Origin: Adiantum capillus-veneris
Taxonomy: Eukaryota; Streptophyta; Polypodiopsida; Polypodiales; Pteridaceae
Reading direction: 5' to 3'
Assembly: GCA_014529385.2 (NCBI GenBank)
Contig: CM043944.1
Location: 82,634,884-82,698,883, forward strand
DNA: 64,000 nt
A program made the position numbers and the translations under genes. Within the stretch, counting starts at the first letter, position 1; every line of letters starts with the position of its first letter. Positions 10,391 through 22,407 of the stretch are shown one piece after another. Under the pieces are notes generated by a model. That model saw nothing but the letters and a program-made list of their open reading frames with translations. It ran no database searches and was not told the DNA's origin.

Positions 10391-11822
10391 GATTCCATCC
10401 TCACCAGTTCCTAGTCAAGGACCTACACCCTGCAAAATGCCAATGAATGTTGCCAAACTAGTGGACTTCATGTCTTCTGAGGTCCGAACCACGATCATAG
10501 CAAAGCTGTATGGAGATCCTGAGTTATTCCTTGCACTTCGAGCATTCCTTAACGGAGAGCTACGAACGGGATTACCGTAGTTTGTGCAACCAAATAGGCC
10601 CGACTCGATTATGATTGATGAGGAAAATCATGTGCAATCACTTGACTTAGATGGACACGAGTCCGTGATCGAGGTACCCATTAACGAATTAGGGCAGTAT
10701 TTTGAAGGCGACGAGTCTAATGCGACCCTACCCATCACTACCAAGGGATTAACTATAAAGGGAATTCTTGATGGTGGTGCGGGAGTTAGCATCGTTACAA
10801 AAGATTGTTGGGAATCCATGGGAAAACCCCGCCTCAGTGTTACTAACATTGTGGTAAAGATGGCAAATGGTACCATAGCCAAACCTATGGGGATGCTTAA
10901 GGATCTTAAGATCAAAGTTCTAGGACACAAGGTACGACATACGTTCATTGTAATGGATTTCTCTAAACACCTTATGTCATATGAAATGATTTTAGGACGA
11001 CCATTCATGAGGGAAGCACAAATGGTTCATGATTGGTCTAAAAATCATGTCTATTTGCAATTCCAAGACTCTGTCCTTAGAGTGGATTTGGTGACTGGTA
11101 AGGTACACCCCTTAGGGAGTAAAACCATTATTGATCATCGCTCTGACACCACAGTTCACTCGGCCCCACTACAATATTGTTACACTTGTAAGAAGGATAC
11201 AGACATTGGCCAAGATTCTCCTTACATGGATGTGTTACCGGGTATGACGGAATCAGACAACGTAGACTGGGTACACCTAGCTGCAACCATAGATACCTGG
11301 GGAAATAGAGGAACCACTTGGGTCACACCAGAGGGGGAAGAGGTACCACAAATTGCACCTCTGAACATGATAAGTGCCATACATGCATCTTCTAAGGGCA
11401 AGGCAATTGTGGACCAATCTGACAGTGACACCGATAGCTCAATAGAAGACTTTGACCAACACGACTTGGACACTGACTCCCAGAGTGAAACGGATTCTGA
11501 ATCTCATGAATTAGAGAGTGGAGCAAGGTCAGAGTCAAAACATTCGGAAGGACCGAGCACATCAACCGATGATAGCTCCCCCGAGAGTGAAGAGGACACC
11601 AACGAGGACTCCTTTAGTGAGCCAGATCTAAATGCAAATCAAAAGCAGGTCTCAAATAAGAAAAAGAAAAACCTTAAGAGGCGTCGATATCGAGCCAATG
11701 TACGTGCTAGGATAAAAAAGAAGAGATCCTCAGCAGAATGGCTCAGTTATATAGGGGCATGTGATGCTCATCGGAAATTGGTAGACAATTGGGGTGAATA
11801 TCTCAAATGTTATGTGGTGTAG
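10320..11822 (+). pseudogene. Pol N-terminal part: protease domain
   Basis: This frame overlaps the end of gag and is +1 relative to it. It is interrupted by one TAG at 10578-10580 and is otherwise open to 11822. After a linker comes an aspartic protease domain: flap and core around ILDGGAGVSIV (about 10761-10793) and the downstream ILGRPF (about 10990). The catalytic triplet is D-G-G rather than the usual D-S/T-G, a variant I have seen in plant Tat-type elements but which should lower confidence in activity. The rest (about residues 230-400) is Ser/Asp/Glu-rich and ends in a basic patch (KKKKNLKRRRYRA). It leads into RT through a frame change near 11794-11822. Confidence 0.8.
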
Positions 11823-13341
11823 ACCACGACCCCATGACATAGCCCAATTAGAGATCATAGACAAGCCGAAGTTGAGCCGCACTGCAAGGAGGCGTCAAAA
11901 CCAAGAGTTAGCTCGAAAACACAAGAAAGCAGAAATGGAAGCACAAACCAAAGCACAACCAGAATCCACAGACTTGCATCCTGCACCAGAACATTTCAAA
12001 TCTTACACCACATGGGAAGCAAAGGTCGTGTACACAAAAGCCCAAAGAATACCTATCGATGGGAATAATGGAATCTATGATGGTCCGGCAATAGTTAAAG
12101 AAATAGAATTAGCTGACCCCGGTGAAGAATCAAAACCTGTTTTTATTGCCCAAGACCTCACAGAAGTTGAAGAGGCGGTCCTCAAAGAGCTTCTCAAGGA
12201 ATTCAAGGACGTATTCGCTTGGACATACCATGATATGAAAGGTGTTCCACCTTCTGTGGTCCAACATACAATCCCTATGATTAGCACTGCGAAGCCCGTA
12301 CAACAGAGACCCTACCCGATGAATCCTAAGTACGCAAAGATCATTCAAGAAGAACTAGAAAAGCTTATCAAATGTGGGTTCATATATCCTATTGAACACT
12401 CTGAATGGGTGTCTCCGATAGTTATCGTGCCAAAAAAGAATGGGAAACTCAGGGTGTGCGTGGACCTCAAAAAAGTTAATGCAGCTACTAGAAGAGACCA
12501 TTACCCCCTACCATATTCCGAACATGTACTCGAAAGAGTTGCAGGCAAGGAAGCTTATAGCTTTCTAGATGGGTACTCAGGCTACAACCAAATCACGATA
12601 GCGCTAGAGGACCAAGCTAAAACTGCCTTCATCACAGAATTTGGCGTGTTTGCATTTCGTGTGATGGCTTTTGGCTTAACAAATGCCCCTGCTACATTCC
12701 AACGATTAATAAACACTGCTTTTAAAGAATATTTGAGAGAGTTTTGTGAAGCTTTCTTAGACGACCTTTGTGTTTACTCTTCTTGGAAGGAACATCTATC
12801 ATGTTTGCGGAAGGTGTTTGAAAAGTGTAGGTTATATCGTATCTCATTGAACCCGTTCAAATGCCAATTTTGGGTCAAGCATGGAGTTATTTTAGGGCAT
12901 ATAGTATCCAAGAATGGTATCTCAACTGATGAGAGCAAAATTAAAGTGATTCTAGAGTTACCACCACCAACCAATTACAAGGGAGTTCAAAGGTTCATGG
13001 GACACGTGGGTTATTATCGACGGTTTATTTTATTTTTCGCTGAGATAGCACGTCCTTTGTACAAGCTTCTCATTGAATTTAAATGGACTGAAGAGTGTGA
13101 CCAGGCCTATGAACAATTGAAGAAAACACTAGCAAGTGCTCCGATTTTAAGGACACCTAACTGGGATGTCATTTTCCATGTGCATATTGATGCATCAAAC
13201 TTTGCTATTGGGTGTGTTCTCACTCAACCAGGAGAACATAAATTGGACTATCCCATTAGCTTTGCAAGCCGTCAATTGAACGATGCTGAAAGGAACTACA
13301 CCACTACAGAGCGGAAGGTTTGGCAATGGTTTATGCAGTAA
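11794..13341 (+). pseudogene. Pol: reverse transcriptase and start of RNase H
   Basis: A classical gypsy RT: KPVQQRPYPMNPKYAKII, SPIVIVPKKNGKLRVCVDLKK, FLDGYSGYNQI, AFRVMAFGLTNAPATFQR and the catalytic FLDD at 12754-12765. RNase H starts at HVHIDASNFAIGCVLTQ (about 13178). The frame is lost near 13313: homology to the TERE-x-L-A-MVYAVKKF motif needs one extra base, after which the reading continues in the frame opening at about 13320. The frame ends at TAA 13339. RT copies the genomic RNA; RNase H removes the RNA strand. Confidence 0.88.
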
Positions 13342-14363
13342 AGAAATTTCGCTACTACCTTCTGGCAAACAAGTTTGTATTTTATGTGGACCATCAAGCG
13401 TTGCTGTATCTGGTAAACAAGCCATGCTCCACAGGAAGAATCACACGATGGTTGTTAATTCTTCTGGAGTTTGATTTCACGATTGTAGTGAGACCCGGTA
13501 AAAGGCACGTCATGGCTGATCATTTGTCTCGCATACCCAATGGTGAAGCCCCTACAGGAGTTGATGATGAATTACCCGATACTTCCCTATTCATAGTTGA
13601 GACTATGCCTGAATGGAGTGAGAACATTGTTAACTTTTTAGTTAATGGTTTTCCACCCAAGGAACTTCGTAAGGATATCGCTCAAAGGCTAGTAAAAGAA
13701 TGTGAACCCTATTGTTTGATTGCCGGAACTCTGTATAGATTAGGCAAGGATGATATTCTTAGGCGTTGTGCCCGCGAGGATGAATATTTGTATATCTTGC
13801 AAGAAGCACATATGGGCATAGCAGGAGGACATTTTTCAGGAGACCTGAATGCTAGAAAGGTGCTGCAATCAGGCTATTGGTGGCCAACTTTATTTAAGGA
13901 TGCATCACTTTTTACAAAAGGGTGTGATGAGTGCCAACGTTACAAGACCACACAGCGCAAAGACAGAATGCCCTTACATCCTATTAAAGTAACCCAACCA
14001 TTTGAAAAATGGGGCTTAGACTTTGTAGGTCCAATTAGTCCCGCAGCTCGCAACACTCAATCTCGATATATTCTAGTTGCTACGGACTATGTAACAAAGT
14101 GGGTTGAAGCTAAGGCTTCACAAAACACTGACGCGAGGACAACAGCTAAGTTTCTTTTTGAGAACATTATCACAAGATTTGGTTGCCCTTTTGAAATTGT
14201 TAGTGATAATGGTACCCATTTTATAAATGAGGTAATAAGAGAGCTTACCACGACCTTTATGATATCCCACCATAAGTCTACACCTTATTACCCGCAAGCT
14301 AATGGACAAGCCGAGAGCACCAAAAACTCTAATCTCTATTTTAACCAAGACGGTAGAAGCTAA
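13320..14363 (+). pseudogene. Pol: RNase H C-terminus and integrase zinc/catalytic core
   Basis: Continues RNase H (FYVDHQALLYLVNKP, VMADHLSR) into integrase. The HHCC zinc domain is visible at HMGIAGGHFS and CDECQRY. The catalytic core has D in WGLDFVGP, D in VSDNGTHF and E in ANGQAES, giving a complete D,D,E set. Reading frame is lost at about 14320 in an A-rich run (ACCAAAAACTC), where a single missing base shifts the conserved NKTLISILTKTVEAN segment into another frame. The frame's stop is at 14361-14363. Confidence 0.87.
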
Positions 14364-14724
14364 TCGCACTGATTGGGATTTGAAGTTGACATTTGCTCTA
14401 TGGGCTTATCGTACTGCTTATAAAGTGGCTATTAATTGTACGCCATTCAAAATGGTATACGGCCAAGAAGCGGTTATGCCTTGGGAGTTTGTCATTCCTA
14501 GTCTTAGGGTAGCTTCGCAAGAAGGATGGAATGGTAACCCCTTAACCGAGCATTTGTACATCTTAGAAAAACTAGACGAAGAGAGACAGTTGGCTGTGCA
14601 AAATGCTCTTGTGGAAAAGGATAGGAGAAAGAAGTGGTTTGATCGCCATGTGAAGGACAAGGACATCAAAGTTGGTGATAAAGTCCTTATGTATGGAGTA
14701 CGTAAAGAGAAGAAAAAGTATTGA
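14302..14724 (+). pseudogene. Pol: integrase C-terminal part
   Basis: Continuation of integrase after the frameshift: LKLTFALWAYRTAYKVAIN, TPFKMVYGQEAVMPWEF, ending VGDKVLMYG. A further single-base change at about 14715-14722 moves the GPY module (KYAGKGPYRVCEI) into the next frame. No chromodomain is present. Confidence 0.85.
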
Positions 14725-16244
14725 AATATGCTGGTAAAGGACCATATAGAGTATGTGAAATTACCCCACAAGGTACCCTTCGTGTGGAAACTCTTGATGG
14801 ATTTGAAACCATTGGATTCCTCAATGGGAGTAAATTCAAAAGATATTATGATCCTTTAAGCCAAGAAGAACTACGGGCCATTTATCAAAAGAAGGCCGCC
14901 AAAGCACAAACCGAGTTAAACAAGATACAAGCTCAAGCTGAGGCTAAGGAGCGACAACAACGTATAAGACAAAAACGAGAGGCTAACCTTGGAGTCACAA
15001 ATGCATTTCACGTGGAAATCAAAGAGGAGGGGTTGGACTCTGACACACCTCTACGATACCCTATTGAGTTAAACAGTGCCTATGGAAAAGTGCTATATAA
15101 CGCCTTATTGGACACGGGTGCTAAATATAATCTGCTATCCTATGGGGTGTGGTGTCAGTTAGGGAAGCCACCTCTATCTGAGAGTATTATCCAAGTCAAG
15201 GGTGTCAACAAGAAAAAAACTACGGTTTTTGGAATCTGGCACACTTCTGTCAGTTATGACAATGGAATTGTAGCTCAAGACTTTTTGGTCATGCCTACTG
15301 GAACTATGGAGGGTAGTATAAACCTAGGCCGCACGTGGATGATAGCCACCAAATGCACTATTGATTGGGGGACTGGGGGTGTTACAACGCAAAAACCAAC
15401 TCTTAGCCCTACCACTCAAGCCATAGTCCCTGAGATATTGCCTAAGGAAATAAAACCCAAGACATTGCATGTCCAGGAGGTTGAACCATACGTCCCCATA
15501 GCCCAACTCTCTAGAGCTTCAACTGATGTAGTTGAAAGAAAGCTTGAGACACACAAGAACCATCCTAATATAACACAGAAAACATACAAGTGGGTCCCTA
15601 AAGCCTCTGTAGTGAGCATGGTTGATGCAAAAAAACGGAAACCTAGTAAAAACCGTCCCACTCACTCCAAGAAATGTAAAGAAACGTTGCGTTGGATTCC
15701 TAAACGACTATTGGAAGCCCAAGGATACTATGAAGGAAATGATCAAATCTGGGTGCCCAAACGTAAAGTGTACTCTTACCTGTCACCTGGCCCATGTAAA
15801 CCCAATCCTGTGGCTCCAAAACAAATTGAAAATCGCGGAAAGGAAAAAATCATGGAATGTTACACACCCGATCTAGAGCTAGTTTGGGTACCAAGGAAAG
15901 AACGATTTGTTCCGCCTAGCTCAGGAACAGGGAAATCAAATGAAGATTCTTGCTCTTCATGTAGTTCCTATACGCGAATAGAAGCTTCGACACAACCTCC
16001 ACCTGCCACTGTACATATCCATACAAGCACGAAAGAGTTTGCACCTCCCGGGGTAAGTTCACCACCTACAACAACGTTGCAAATAAAATCATGGGAGAGT
16101 ACCTTACCACCCTTGCAACTAGATGAAACGCATAGGGCGGTCGAAAACTATTGGTTAAAACCTTCACCCATAACTTTGCTAACATCAATCATTCACTCGC
16201 TCCCCTCTCAACCTTCCTCTCTGACCTCTCAATTCCAATCTTAG
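14721..16244 (+). CDS. Integrase end plus unusual 3' region: second aspartic protease domain and WVPK repeats
   Basis: 507 codons open. Residues about 1-55 finish integrase (GKGPYRVCEITPQGTLRV, FKRYYDP). A Gln/Ala/Lys helix follows (about 60-95). Residues about 110-225 form a second retropepsin-like domain: YPIELNSAYGKVLYNALLDTGAKYNLLS (shown here in part as LLDTGAKYNLL, about 15106-15138) with the canonical D-T-G-A, then a flap-like VFGIWHTSVSYDNG and DFLVMPTGTMEGSINLGRTW at the position of the second conserved element. Residues about 285-390 hold four W-V/I-P-K/R motifs (15589, 15691, 15750, 15884). The tail is Ser/Pro-rich. Athila elements often have an env-like ORF here, but I see no signal peptide or membrane segment. 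The function of this extra domain is unknown. Confidence 0.72.
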   Translation: MKYAGKGPYRVCEITPQGTLRVETLDGFETIGFLNGSKFKRYYDPLSQEELRAIYQKKAAKAQTELNKIQAQAEAKERQQRIRQKREANLGVTNAFHVEIKEEGLDSDTPLRYPIELNSAYGKVLYNALLDTGAKYNLLSYGVWCQLGKPPLSESIIQVKGVNKKKTTVFGIWHTSVSYDNGIVAQDFLVMPTGTMEGSINLGRTWMIATKCTIDWGTGGVTTQKPTLSPTTQAIVPEILPKEIKPKTLHVQEVEPYVPIAQLSRASTDVVERKLETHKNHPNITQKTYKWVPKASVVSMVDAKKRKPSKNRPTHSKKCKETLRWIPKRLLEAQGYYEGNDQIWVPKRKVYSYLSPGPCKPNPVAPKQIENRGKEKIMECYTPDLELVWVPRKERFVPPSSGTGKSNEDSCSSCSSYTRIEASTQPPPATVHIHTSTKEFAPPGVSSPPTTTLQIKSWESTLPPLQLDETHRAVENYWLKPSPITLLTSIIHSLPSQPSSLTSQFQS

Positions 16245-16451
16245 GGAATGTATATATATAGCCTTATACTCACAAAAAACAAAAATAGTAAAGAGCAAGA
16301 GCGACTAGCAAGGAGAGAGCACCCTATCAGATCTTACATATAAGTCCAAATTCACCGTGTCAATTCAAGCAACACACAAAAACAACTCTTATGTTTTAAA
16401 GGCCTAACCAAATCTATCTGTCTTGTCAGAAATGGCTACTTCACCAGAGGC

Positions 16452-16853
16452 ATGCACTTCTATTTTGATGAAAGGTACCCTTTGTCTTTTCCTCAAGTGT
16501 TCTACGTATGCTACCCTATACTTTCTTGTGAATGGGATTTGATAGAGAGCCTTGCATGAGAGGGAAATTTTGAGGAGTTAGAATGGCTGATACGTCTATG
16601 GCTAACTAGTGATCCCTACCCAGTAGCGAATGTGTCTCCAATGGCACATGCTTATTCTTTTGCACAAGATGAGTATCCACGCATCGCGAGGTTCTTGATT
16701 AGCATGCTTGCACAAGAGGATGATGAAGAGGAACTAATAGAGACCGAGGAAGACTATGGCCTCACGGACAACGATTTTATTTATCTAGATGATGAGGATA
16801 GAGGCCTAGCCTTAGGGTGGCCACCCGGTTTATATAATATCCTCTTTCCTTGA
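16452..16853 (+). pseudogene. Small acidic ORF in the 3' region, one in-frame stop
   Basis: From ATG 16452 one frame reads about 134 codons to TGA at 16851, broken only by TGA at 16557-16559 (a C-to-T change from CGA would explain it). The product is aromatic-rich first (HFYFDERYPLSFPQVFYVCYPI), then FEELEWLIRLWL, and ends in a strongly acidic run (EDDEEELIETEEDY) followed by GWPPGLYN. No homology recognised. Another ATG in a different frame lies at 16432. It may be a remnant of an accessory gene of the element or chance; comparison with other family copies would decide. Confidence 0.4.
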
Positions 16854-17451
16854 TTCTAAATGGGGTGACAGATAGGTAGGTTAGGGGTCTAGATTGTGTT
16901 TTGAGTTTGTTTTTTAGGAGTTTTAATTTTTCACACTGACATGCCTCCTAGAGGTATAGTGTCTGTTTTTGGATGTGTTAGGTAGGACTTATATGGATCT
17001 CCATCCACATGGCTGAGGACATCTGCTTCAACGAAATGAGCCACTCCATACCTCCAGGTGTACTACTTTCCATGATTCATGTTGGCGGATATGTGTAATT
17101 GCTAATAATGATTTTTCATTCTTTGTTTGAGTGCAATAGTTATGATTGTTATCTGCCATTATAGATGTATAAATTTGTCTTTGCTTAAGTTGATTGAACT
17201 CCAGTTTAATCTTATGGATGAGCCTGGAGATTAGGAAACCGTGACTTTAGGTTAACTCATTTACTTGACCACTAGGCCTAGCTAATAAAATTATCCGAGT
17301 ATTTGAGACCTTAAGAATGTTTTAGGCAGAGAAAGGCTTGCTCACTCAAACAACAAAAAACACTAGTGCGAATACCAAGGAAATGGAAGCAAAAAAAAAA
17401 ACATGAGTGCCACAAATGAAAAATCTTACGCTGGAAGAGAAATCCTGGCTT
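16854..17451. other. 3' non-coding region of the large gypsy element, left of the copia insertion
   Basis: AT-rich and without supported genes. It continues at 22640 on the other side of the nested copia element. Confidence 0.6.
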
Positions 17452-17456
17452 GAATT

Positions 17457-17683
17457 TGTTGGAATTAGGGTTGCAGAGAAACACACATAGCTTGGAGAAG
17501 ACGAAGGAAGCTCAAGGCACACAATAGAGAGTGTGTTACTTAGTGTGCAATGGAAAGATAGATAGCCCTAGAGTGATGGGCGTATATACAATGCACGGGG
17601 GAAAAAACCTCCTAAAGAGGGAAAAAATGCCCCGGCGGTCCTAGTGTGTTCACACACATCACTACCACATGTAAATGGTAACA
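17457..17683 (-). repeat. Copia 3' LTR (left copy)
   Basis: 227 bp, TGTTGG...GTAACA on the plus strand. It matches 22408-22634 except for one T/C difference in the CACACAYAGC stretch. Confidence 0.94.
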
Positions 17684-17700
17684 AATCCCCCCTGGAGTGA
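17684..17700 (-). promoter_or_regulatory. Copia polypurine tract
   Basis: On the minus strand the sequence reads TCACTCCAGGGGGGATT directly before the 3' LTR, the usual plus-strand primer. Confidence 0.8.
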
Positions 17701-17758
17701 TGCGGTGAACGAGAGCTGGCACATGAGTAAAGGGAAGTGCCATGCCCTGAGGACAGGA

Positions 17759-20700
17759 TCAGTCCACAAAGGGGAGTAAGCCCAAAGCTTTGTGGAAAGC
17801 TTCAAGCTTCTCACGAGACAATGCCTTTGTGAAAAGATCTGCAAGGTTGTCCTGTGTTGGCACATAAGCCAAGCTGATCTCTCCTACTGAGAGCCTCTCC
17901 CTGACATAGTGGTAATGCACCTCAATGTGCTTTCTGCGAGCATGAAAAACTGGGTTCCTCGCAACTGCCAATGCGCTCTGACTGTCAGTGTAGATAGTGT
18001 TGGCAGTGTCCTGTCCAACACCCAAGTCAGCCATAAGGCGTCTGAGCCATACACACTCAACCGTAGCTGTGAAGACTGCCCTGTACTCAGCCTCACAACT
18101 CGAAGTGGCCACAGTAGGTTGCTTCTTGCTCAACCATGATATACATGAACTGCCAAGCATGAAACAAAAACCACTTGTGGACACTCGCGTGTCAAAACAA
18201 CCAGCCCAATCTGAGTCCGAAAAAGCATGTAAGTCTGGCGCCAATGATCCCCCCTTGGGATAAAACAAGCCAAGATGTAAAGTGCCACTAAGGTAGCGGA
18301 AAATCCTCTTGACAGCCTGCCAATGCTTAGACCCTGGGCTATGCATAAATCTGCTGACCTGCGAGACTGCAAACTGAATATCTGGCCTCGTGTTGCATAC
18401 ATAAATGAGGTAGCCAACAGCAGTTTGGTAAAGAGTGAAATCAGCAGGATCGCCAGCATCATGTAGACTCAACTTCAAACGTGTTTCCATGGGAGTGGCA
18501 ATAGGTTTGCAATCCTCAAGTCCAAACTTACATAGCAATGTCTCTATGTAACTTTTCTGACACAAGGCGATACCACCATCACACTGCTTAAACTGTATAC
18601 CCAAGTAATGATGCAACAACCCCAAATCTTTCATCTTGAAAGTAGCATTCAAATCAGCCTTAAATTCAGCAATATGTCTCTCATTTGGTCCAGTGATCAG
18701 CAAATCATCAACATAAAGAACCACAATGAGAAATACATCATCCTCACGCTTTACATACAATGTGCTTTCTGTTGGAATGTTACGAAAGCCTCGTTTAACC
18801 AAATGAGTGTCAGCTTTCTCATACCAAGCACGAGGAGATTGCTTCAACCCATACAAAGCCTTCTTACATTTGCACACTTTGTCCTCTTGTCCTTTTATGA
18901 CAAAACCGTGAGGCTGCGTTACATAAACTTCCTCAAATATGTCACCATTCAAGAAAGCAGTAACAATGTCTGATTGATGTACATCCCAACCAAAATGAGC
19001 TGCCAATGCACATAGAAAAGGCACAGTAGTCATACTTCAAGTGGGAGCAAAAGTCTCTTCATAATCTATGCCTTTTTGTTGTGCATAACCCTTTGCAACA
19101 AGTCGAGCCTTATGGCGATCGATCTCACCATCCGGCTTGCGTTTCAACTTGTAAACCCACTTCGTACCAATGGCCTTTTTGCCAGGAGGCAAATCACATA
19201 AAGTCCATGTGTCATTCTCTATAAGTGCATCATATTCTGATTTCATGGCAGCAATCCAATTTTCTGAATTCTGTGCTTCATCAAAAGACAAAGGCTCCTC
19301 AACATCATGTAAACTAGACACAGCCAAAGCATAACAATCTGATGCATAAGATGCATGGCGAGAGCCTGAACGAGTACGACTAGATAAAGGTGCATCCAAT
19401 TTACTGTCACGCAAAGTGTGCACCAGCCATTTTGGCATACCTCTAGCCTGCTCATTTTCAGCCCTTTCCTCATCAAGTACATCATGTACATCTGCATCAG
19501 TAATAGGCTGTTCTAAAACATTTTCAGAAACCCCCATAGGCTGTACGTTTGCCTCATTGGAACTTACATTCGTATTTCCACCACTGAAAAGAGGCAACAA
19601 AGTGTCATAAATGTCCTGTGAGCTTACATTACTGTCTCTAGTACATGACAGCAAGGGCTGAACAGAATCTTCCACAAACACTACATCCCGTGAAACCAGA
19701 ATACGTTTTGTTTGCGGATGATACAACCTGTAACCTTTGCTTTCAGCACTATAACCAACAAAAATACATTTGACAGCCTTATCATCCAATTTTCTGCGCT
19801 GCACTTGTGGCACCTAAGCATATGCCAAACAGCCAAAAACACGCATGTGCTCAATAGAAGGCTTTCTATCATGCCATGCTTCATATGGAGTAATAGACTG
19901 CAAAGCTTTCGTAGGACACCTGTTAAGTACATAAGTGGCACACATGATGGCCTCAAGCCAAAAAGAATGCGGCAAAGCTTGACTTTTGACCATACATCGT
20001 GCCATTTCCGTTAGTGACCTGTTTTTCCTCTCAGCAACACCATTTTGCTGAGGTGTATAAGGCACTGTACATTGGTGTTTTATCCCACGACTAGCCAGAA
20101 ATGCATTAAATTCATGAGACATATACTCCCCCCCTCGATCGGAACGGAGGGTGCCCATAGTACATTTTGAGACATTTTCAGCCATAGCCAAAAATTGTTT
20201 GAAGCACATAAAAACTTCGGACTTCGCTTTAAGCGGAAATACCCATGCATGCCTGGAGTAATCATCAATGAAAGTCACGAAGTACAGGTAATTGCCCAAG
20301 GACGGAGTTTGCATGGGCCCACAAACATCACTATGCACAAGCTGCAACCTGCATGTGGCCCTAACTGAACCATCCTTTGGAAACTTAGAACGCTGCATTT
20401 TACCCAGAATACAGCCTTCACAAACATGTTTGACAGGTGCTTCAAGAGGCGGCAAAGAAGCAACCATATCAGATTTCTGTAAACGCAGCAAACTGGCAAA
20501 ATTCAGATGACCAAAACGTGCATGCCAAAGTTTTGCATCTGAAATAGCCCTTGAATCTGCAACAGCATTTGCAAAATTTTGTCCACACTTGTCATACAAA
20601 GTGAGCTTATACAGCCCACGGCACAAAAGCCCAGATGCAACAATTTCATCACCAAAACTGAGATCATGAACTGTACATCTGTCATCCACAAATTTGACTA

Positions 20701-22045
20701 CAAGTCCAAGTCTAGCAAGTGCGGATACAGACAAGAGATTCTTCTTGATCCCAGGTACATAAAGTGCATCAACAAGTGTGAAGGAACTGCCATTAGCAGC
20801 AGTGAGCACAATCTTTCCAACTCCCTGAACTGGATAAGAGGCGTTGTTGGCACAAGTGACTGAATTCCCATGAGGGACAGACTCGAGAGAGGTGAACAAT
20901 TCACGATGTGAGGTAATGTGCTTTGTAGCACCACTGTCGAAATACCACACATGTGAATCTGCAGCAACTGACAAGCATGCATCATGGACAACAGGATTGT
21001 AAGTGCACTCTGCGCTAAAAGCCCATTCTGCATCAACATCAGCATCACAATCTCCTTTCACAGAAGACTCAACAATGGCTGCATTTGTAGTGGAACCAGC
21101 ATTTGCAGTGGAACCACCCTCTTTCTTCTTAGCCTCTTTGGCCTTCAACTTAGGACACGACTTGATCAAGTGATCATTGGCTTTACAATAATGGCAACGT
21201 ATCTTCTTTTTGCCCTTATCACCAGAATTGCCAGACGAAGTGCTGCCAGCAGAAGCATTAGGAACAGAATTTTTGCCACTCGCAGCAGAACCATAAGAAG
21301 TGGCTACATTACTGTTACCACCCTTTCTTTGAGAAGCAATAAAAGCCTGTTCAACTGCACGCTGCCTAGTCCTGTTTTTTCTAGAAAGTGACTCTTGCAA
21401 CAGCAATGTGCATAATGCATCAAACTTGACAACTTCAGGATTTCCTTGGGTCATCAGTCTCCAAGTACTAGCAAAAGTCTGGTAGGAATCTGGTAAGGCA
21501 TCAAGAACAGTCTGCACAAGGGAACTGTCCAAAATGACTTCACCTGCAGAAATGAGTTGCTCATTGATATCCTTGACACTAGCAAGGAAAGTGTCCATAT
21601 CATCTTCCTCATGCATAATCTTCGACTCTAGCTCTTTACATAGCAAAGCAATTTTAGCCTCATTGCGGCTTGCATAAAGACCTGCTAGAATATCCCAAGC
21701 CTGTTTTGCAGATTTTGCTGAACGGATGTGAGGAATAATGGTGCGCTTCACAAACAACGCAATCAATGCATGAGCCTGCGCATTCTTAACATCCCAACGA
21801 GCTTGTTCTGCCGTAGGCAAAACAACTCTAACAACTGCAATCCTTGCAGCAAGACCTGCAACATCCTCAATATCGCCTACATCTTCAGAACCAGGACGTA
21901 CATCAATGCCCTGCACAATGTTCTAGACACCTTTTGACACAAGAACATGTTGCATCATATAAGCCCACATAGGGTAGTTGTCCCCATCCAACCTGTCCTC
22001 AGCAGCAAACATCTTGAACACATCTGTGTTGTTGTTGTCAGCCAT
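17759..22045 (-). pseudogene. Copia gag-pol polyprotein (about 1428 codons, three in-frame stops)
   Basis: The start is the ATG at 22045 (MADNNNTDVFKMFAAEDRL), typical of copia gag. The whole frame to 17759 is continuous except for TAG at about 21923-21925, TAG at about 19814-19816 and TGA at about 19034-19036. Domains in order: gag (UBN2 type); one zinc knuckle CHYCKANDHLIKSC; protease with WYFDSGATKHITS; GAG-pre-integrase and zinc domain (HARFGHLNF, CEGCILGKM); integrase core with D in HSDVCGPM, D in LRSDRGGEY and E in GVAERKNR; RT with ETFAPT, FLNGDIFEEVYVTQPHGF and catalytic YVDD; RNase H with DSDWAGC and SSCEAEYRA. All catalytic residues are present. Each stop can be explained by a C-to-T change (CAG to TAG, CGA to TGA), consistent with decay of methylated cytosines. 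Confidence 0.93.
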
Positions 22046-22393
22046 GGTAAATGCTGCACCTGATGTGAAAACTGCCCGAAAATAGGAGAAATGGAGCGGG
22101 AACAACTTGTGCTATATAGCGCAAACCGTAGAAGACTATAAGGCACCTGTTATGCAGAAAACGGCACTGACAGAAAATCTGCACAAAATGACGAAATAGC
22201 CTGTGCAGTACTGCCCGTAGTGGAAACGGAGGCCGAAATGAGCCCAAATCAAAATTCTGAGCAGACCGAGCTCTTCGAGCACGCCCAAAATATTTGTCGA
22301 CCTGCGAACGCTCGCCAAAGCTCACTGAAATCGAAGAAAGTGAGCAGGCGTGTGCTGGAGCAGCTGGCGACTAAGCCCGGGAGGACGTGACCT

Positions 22394-22405
22394 ACTCTGA
22401 TACCA
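22394..22405 (-). promoter_or_regulatory. Copia primer binding site, tRNA-iMet type
   Basis: On the minus strand TGGTATCAGAGT follows the 5' LTR after two bases. It matches the standard TGGTATCAGAGC at 11 of 12 positions. Confidence 0.88.
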
Positions 22406-22407
22406 AT

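Noticed and set aside
10578-10580. TAG in pol as a programmed readthrough codon
   Set aside because: The downstream context (TTTGTGCAA) does not match known readthrough signals. With other frameshifts in this copy, a simple nonsense change is more likely.
14721-16244. The 3' ORF as an envelope-like gene of the Athila type
   Set aside because: No signal peptide, transmembrane segment or fusion-like region is visible. The recognisable parts are an integrase tail and a protease-like domain.
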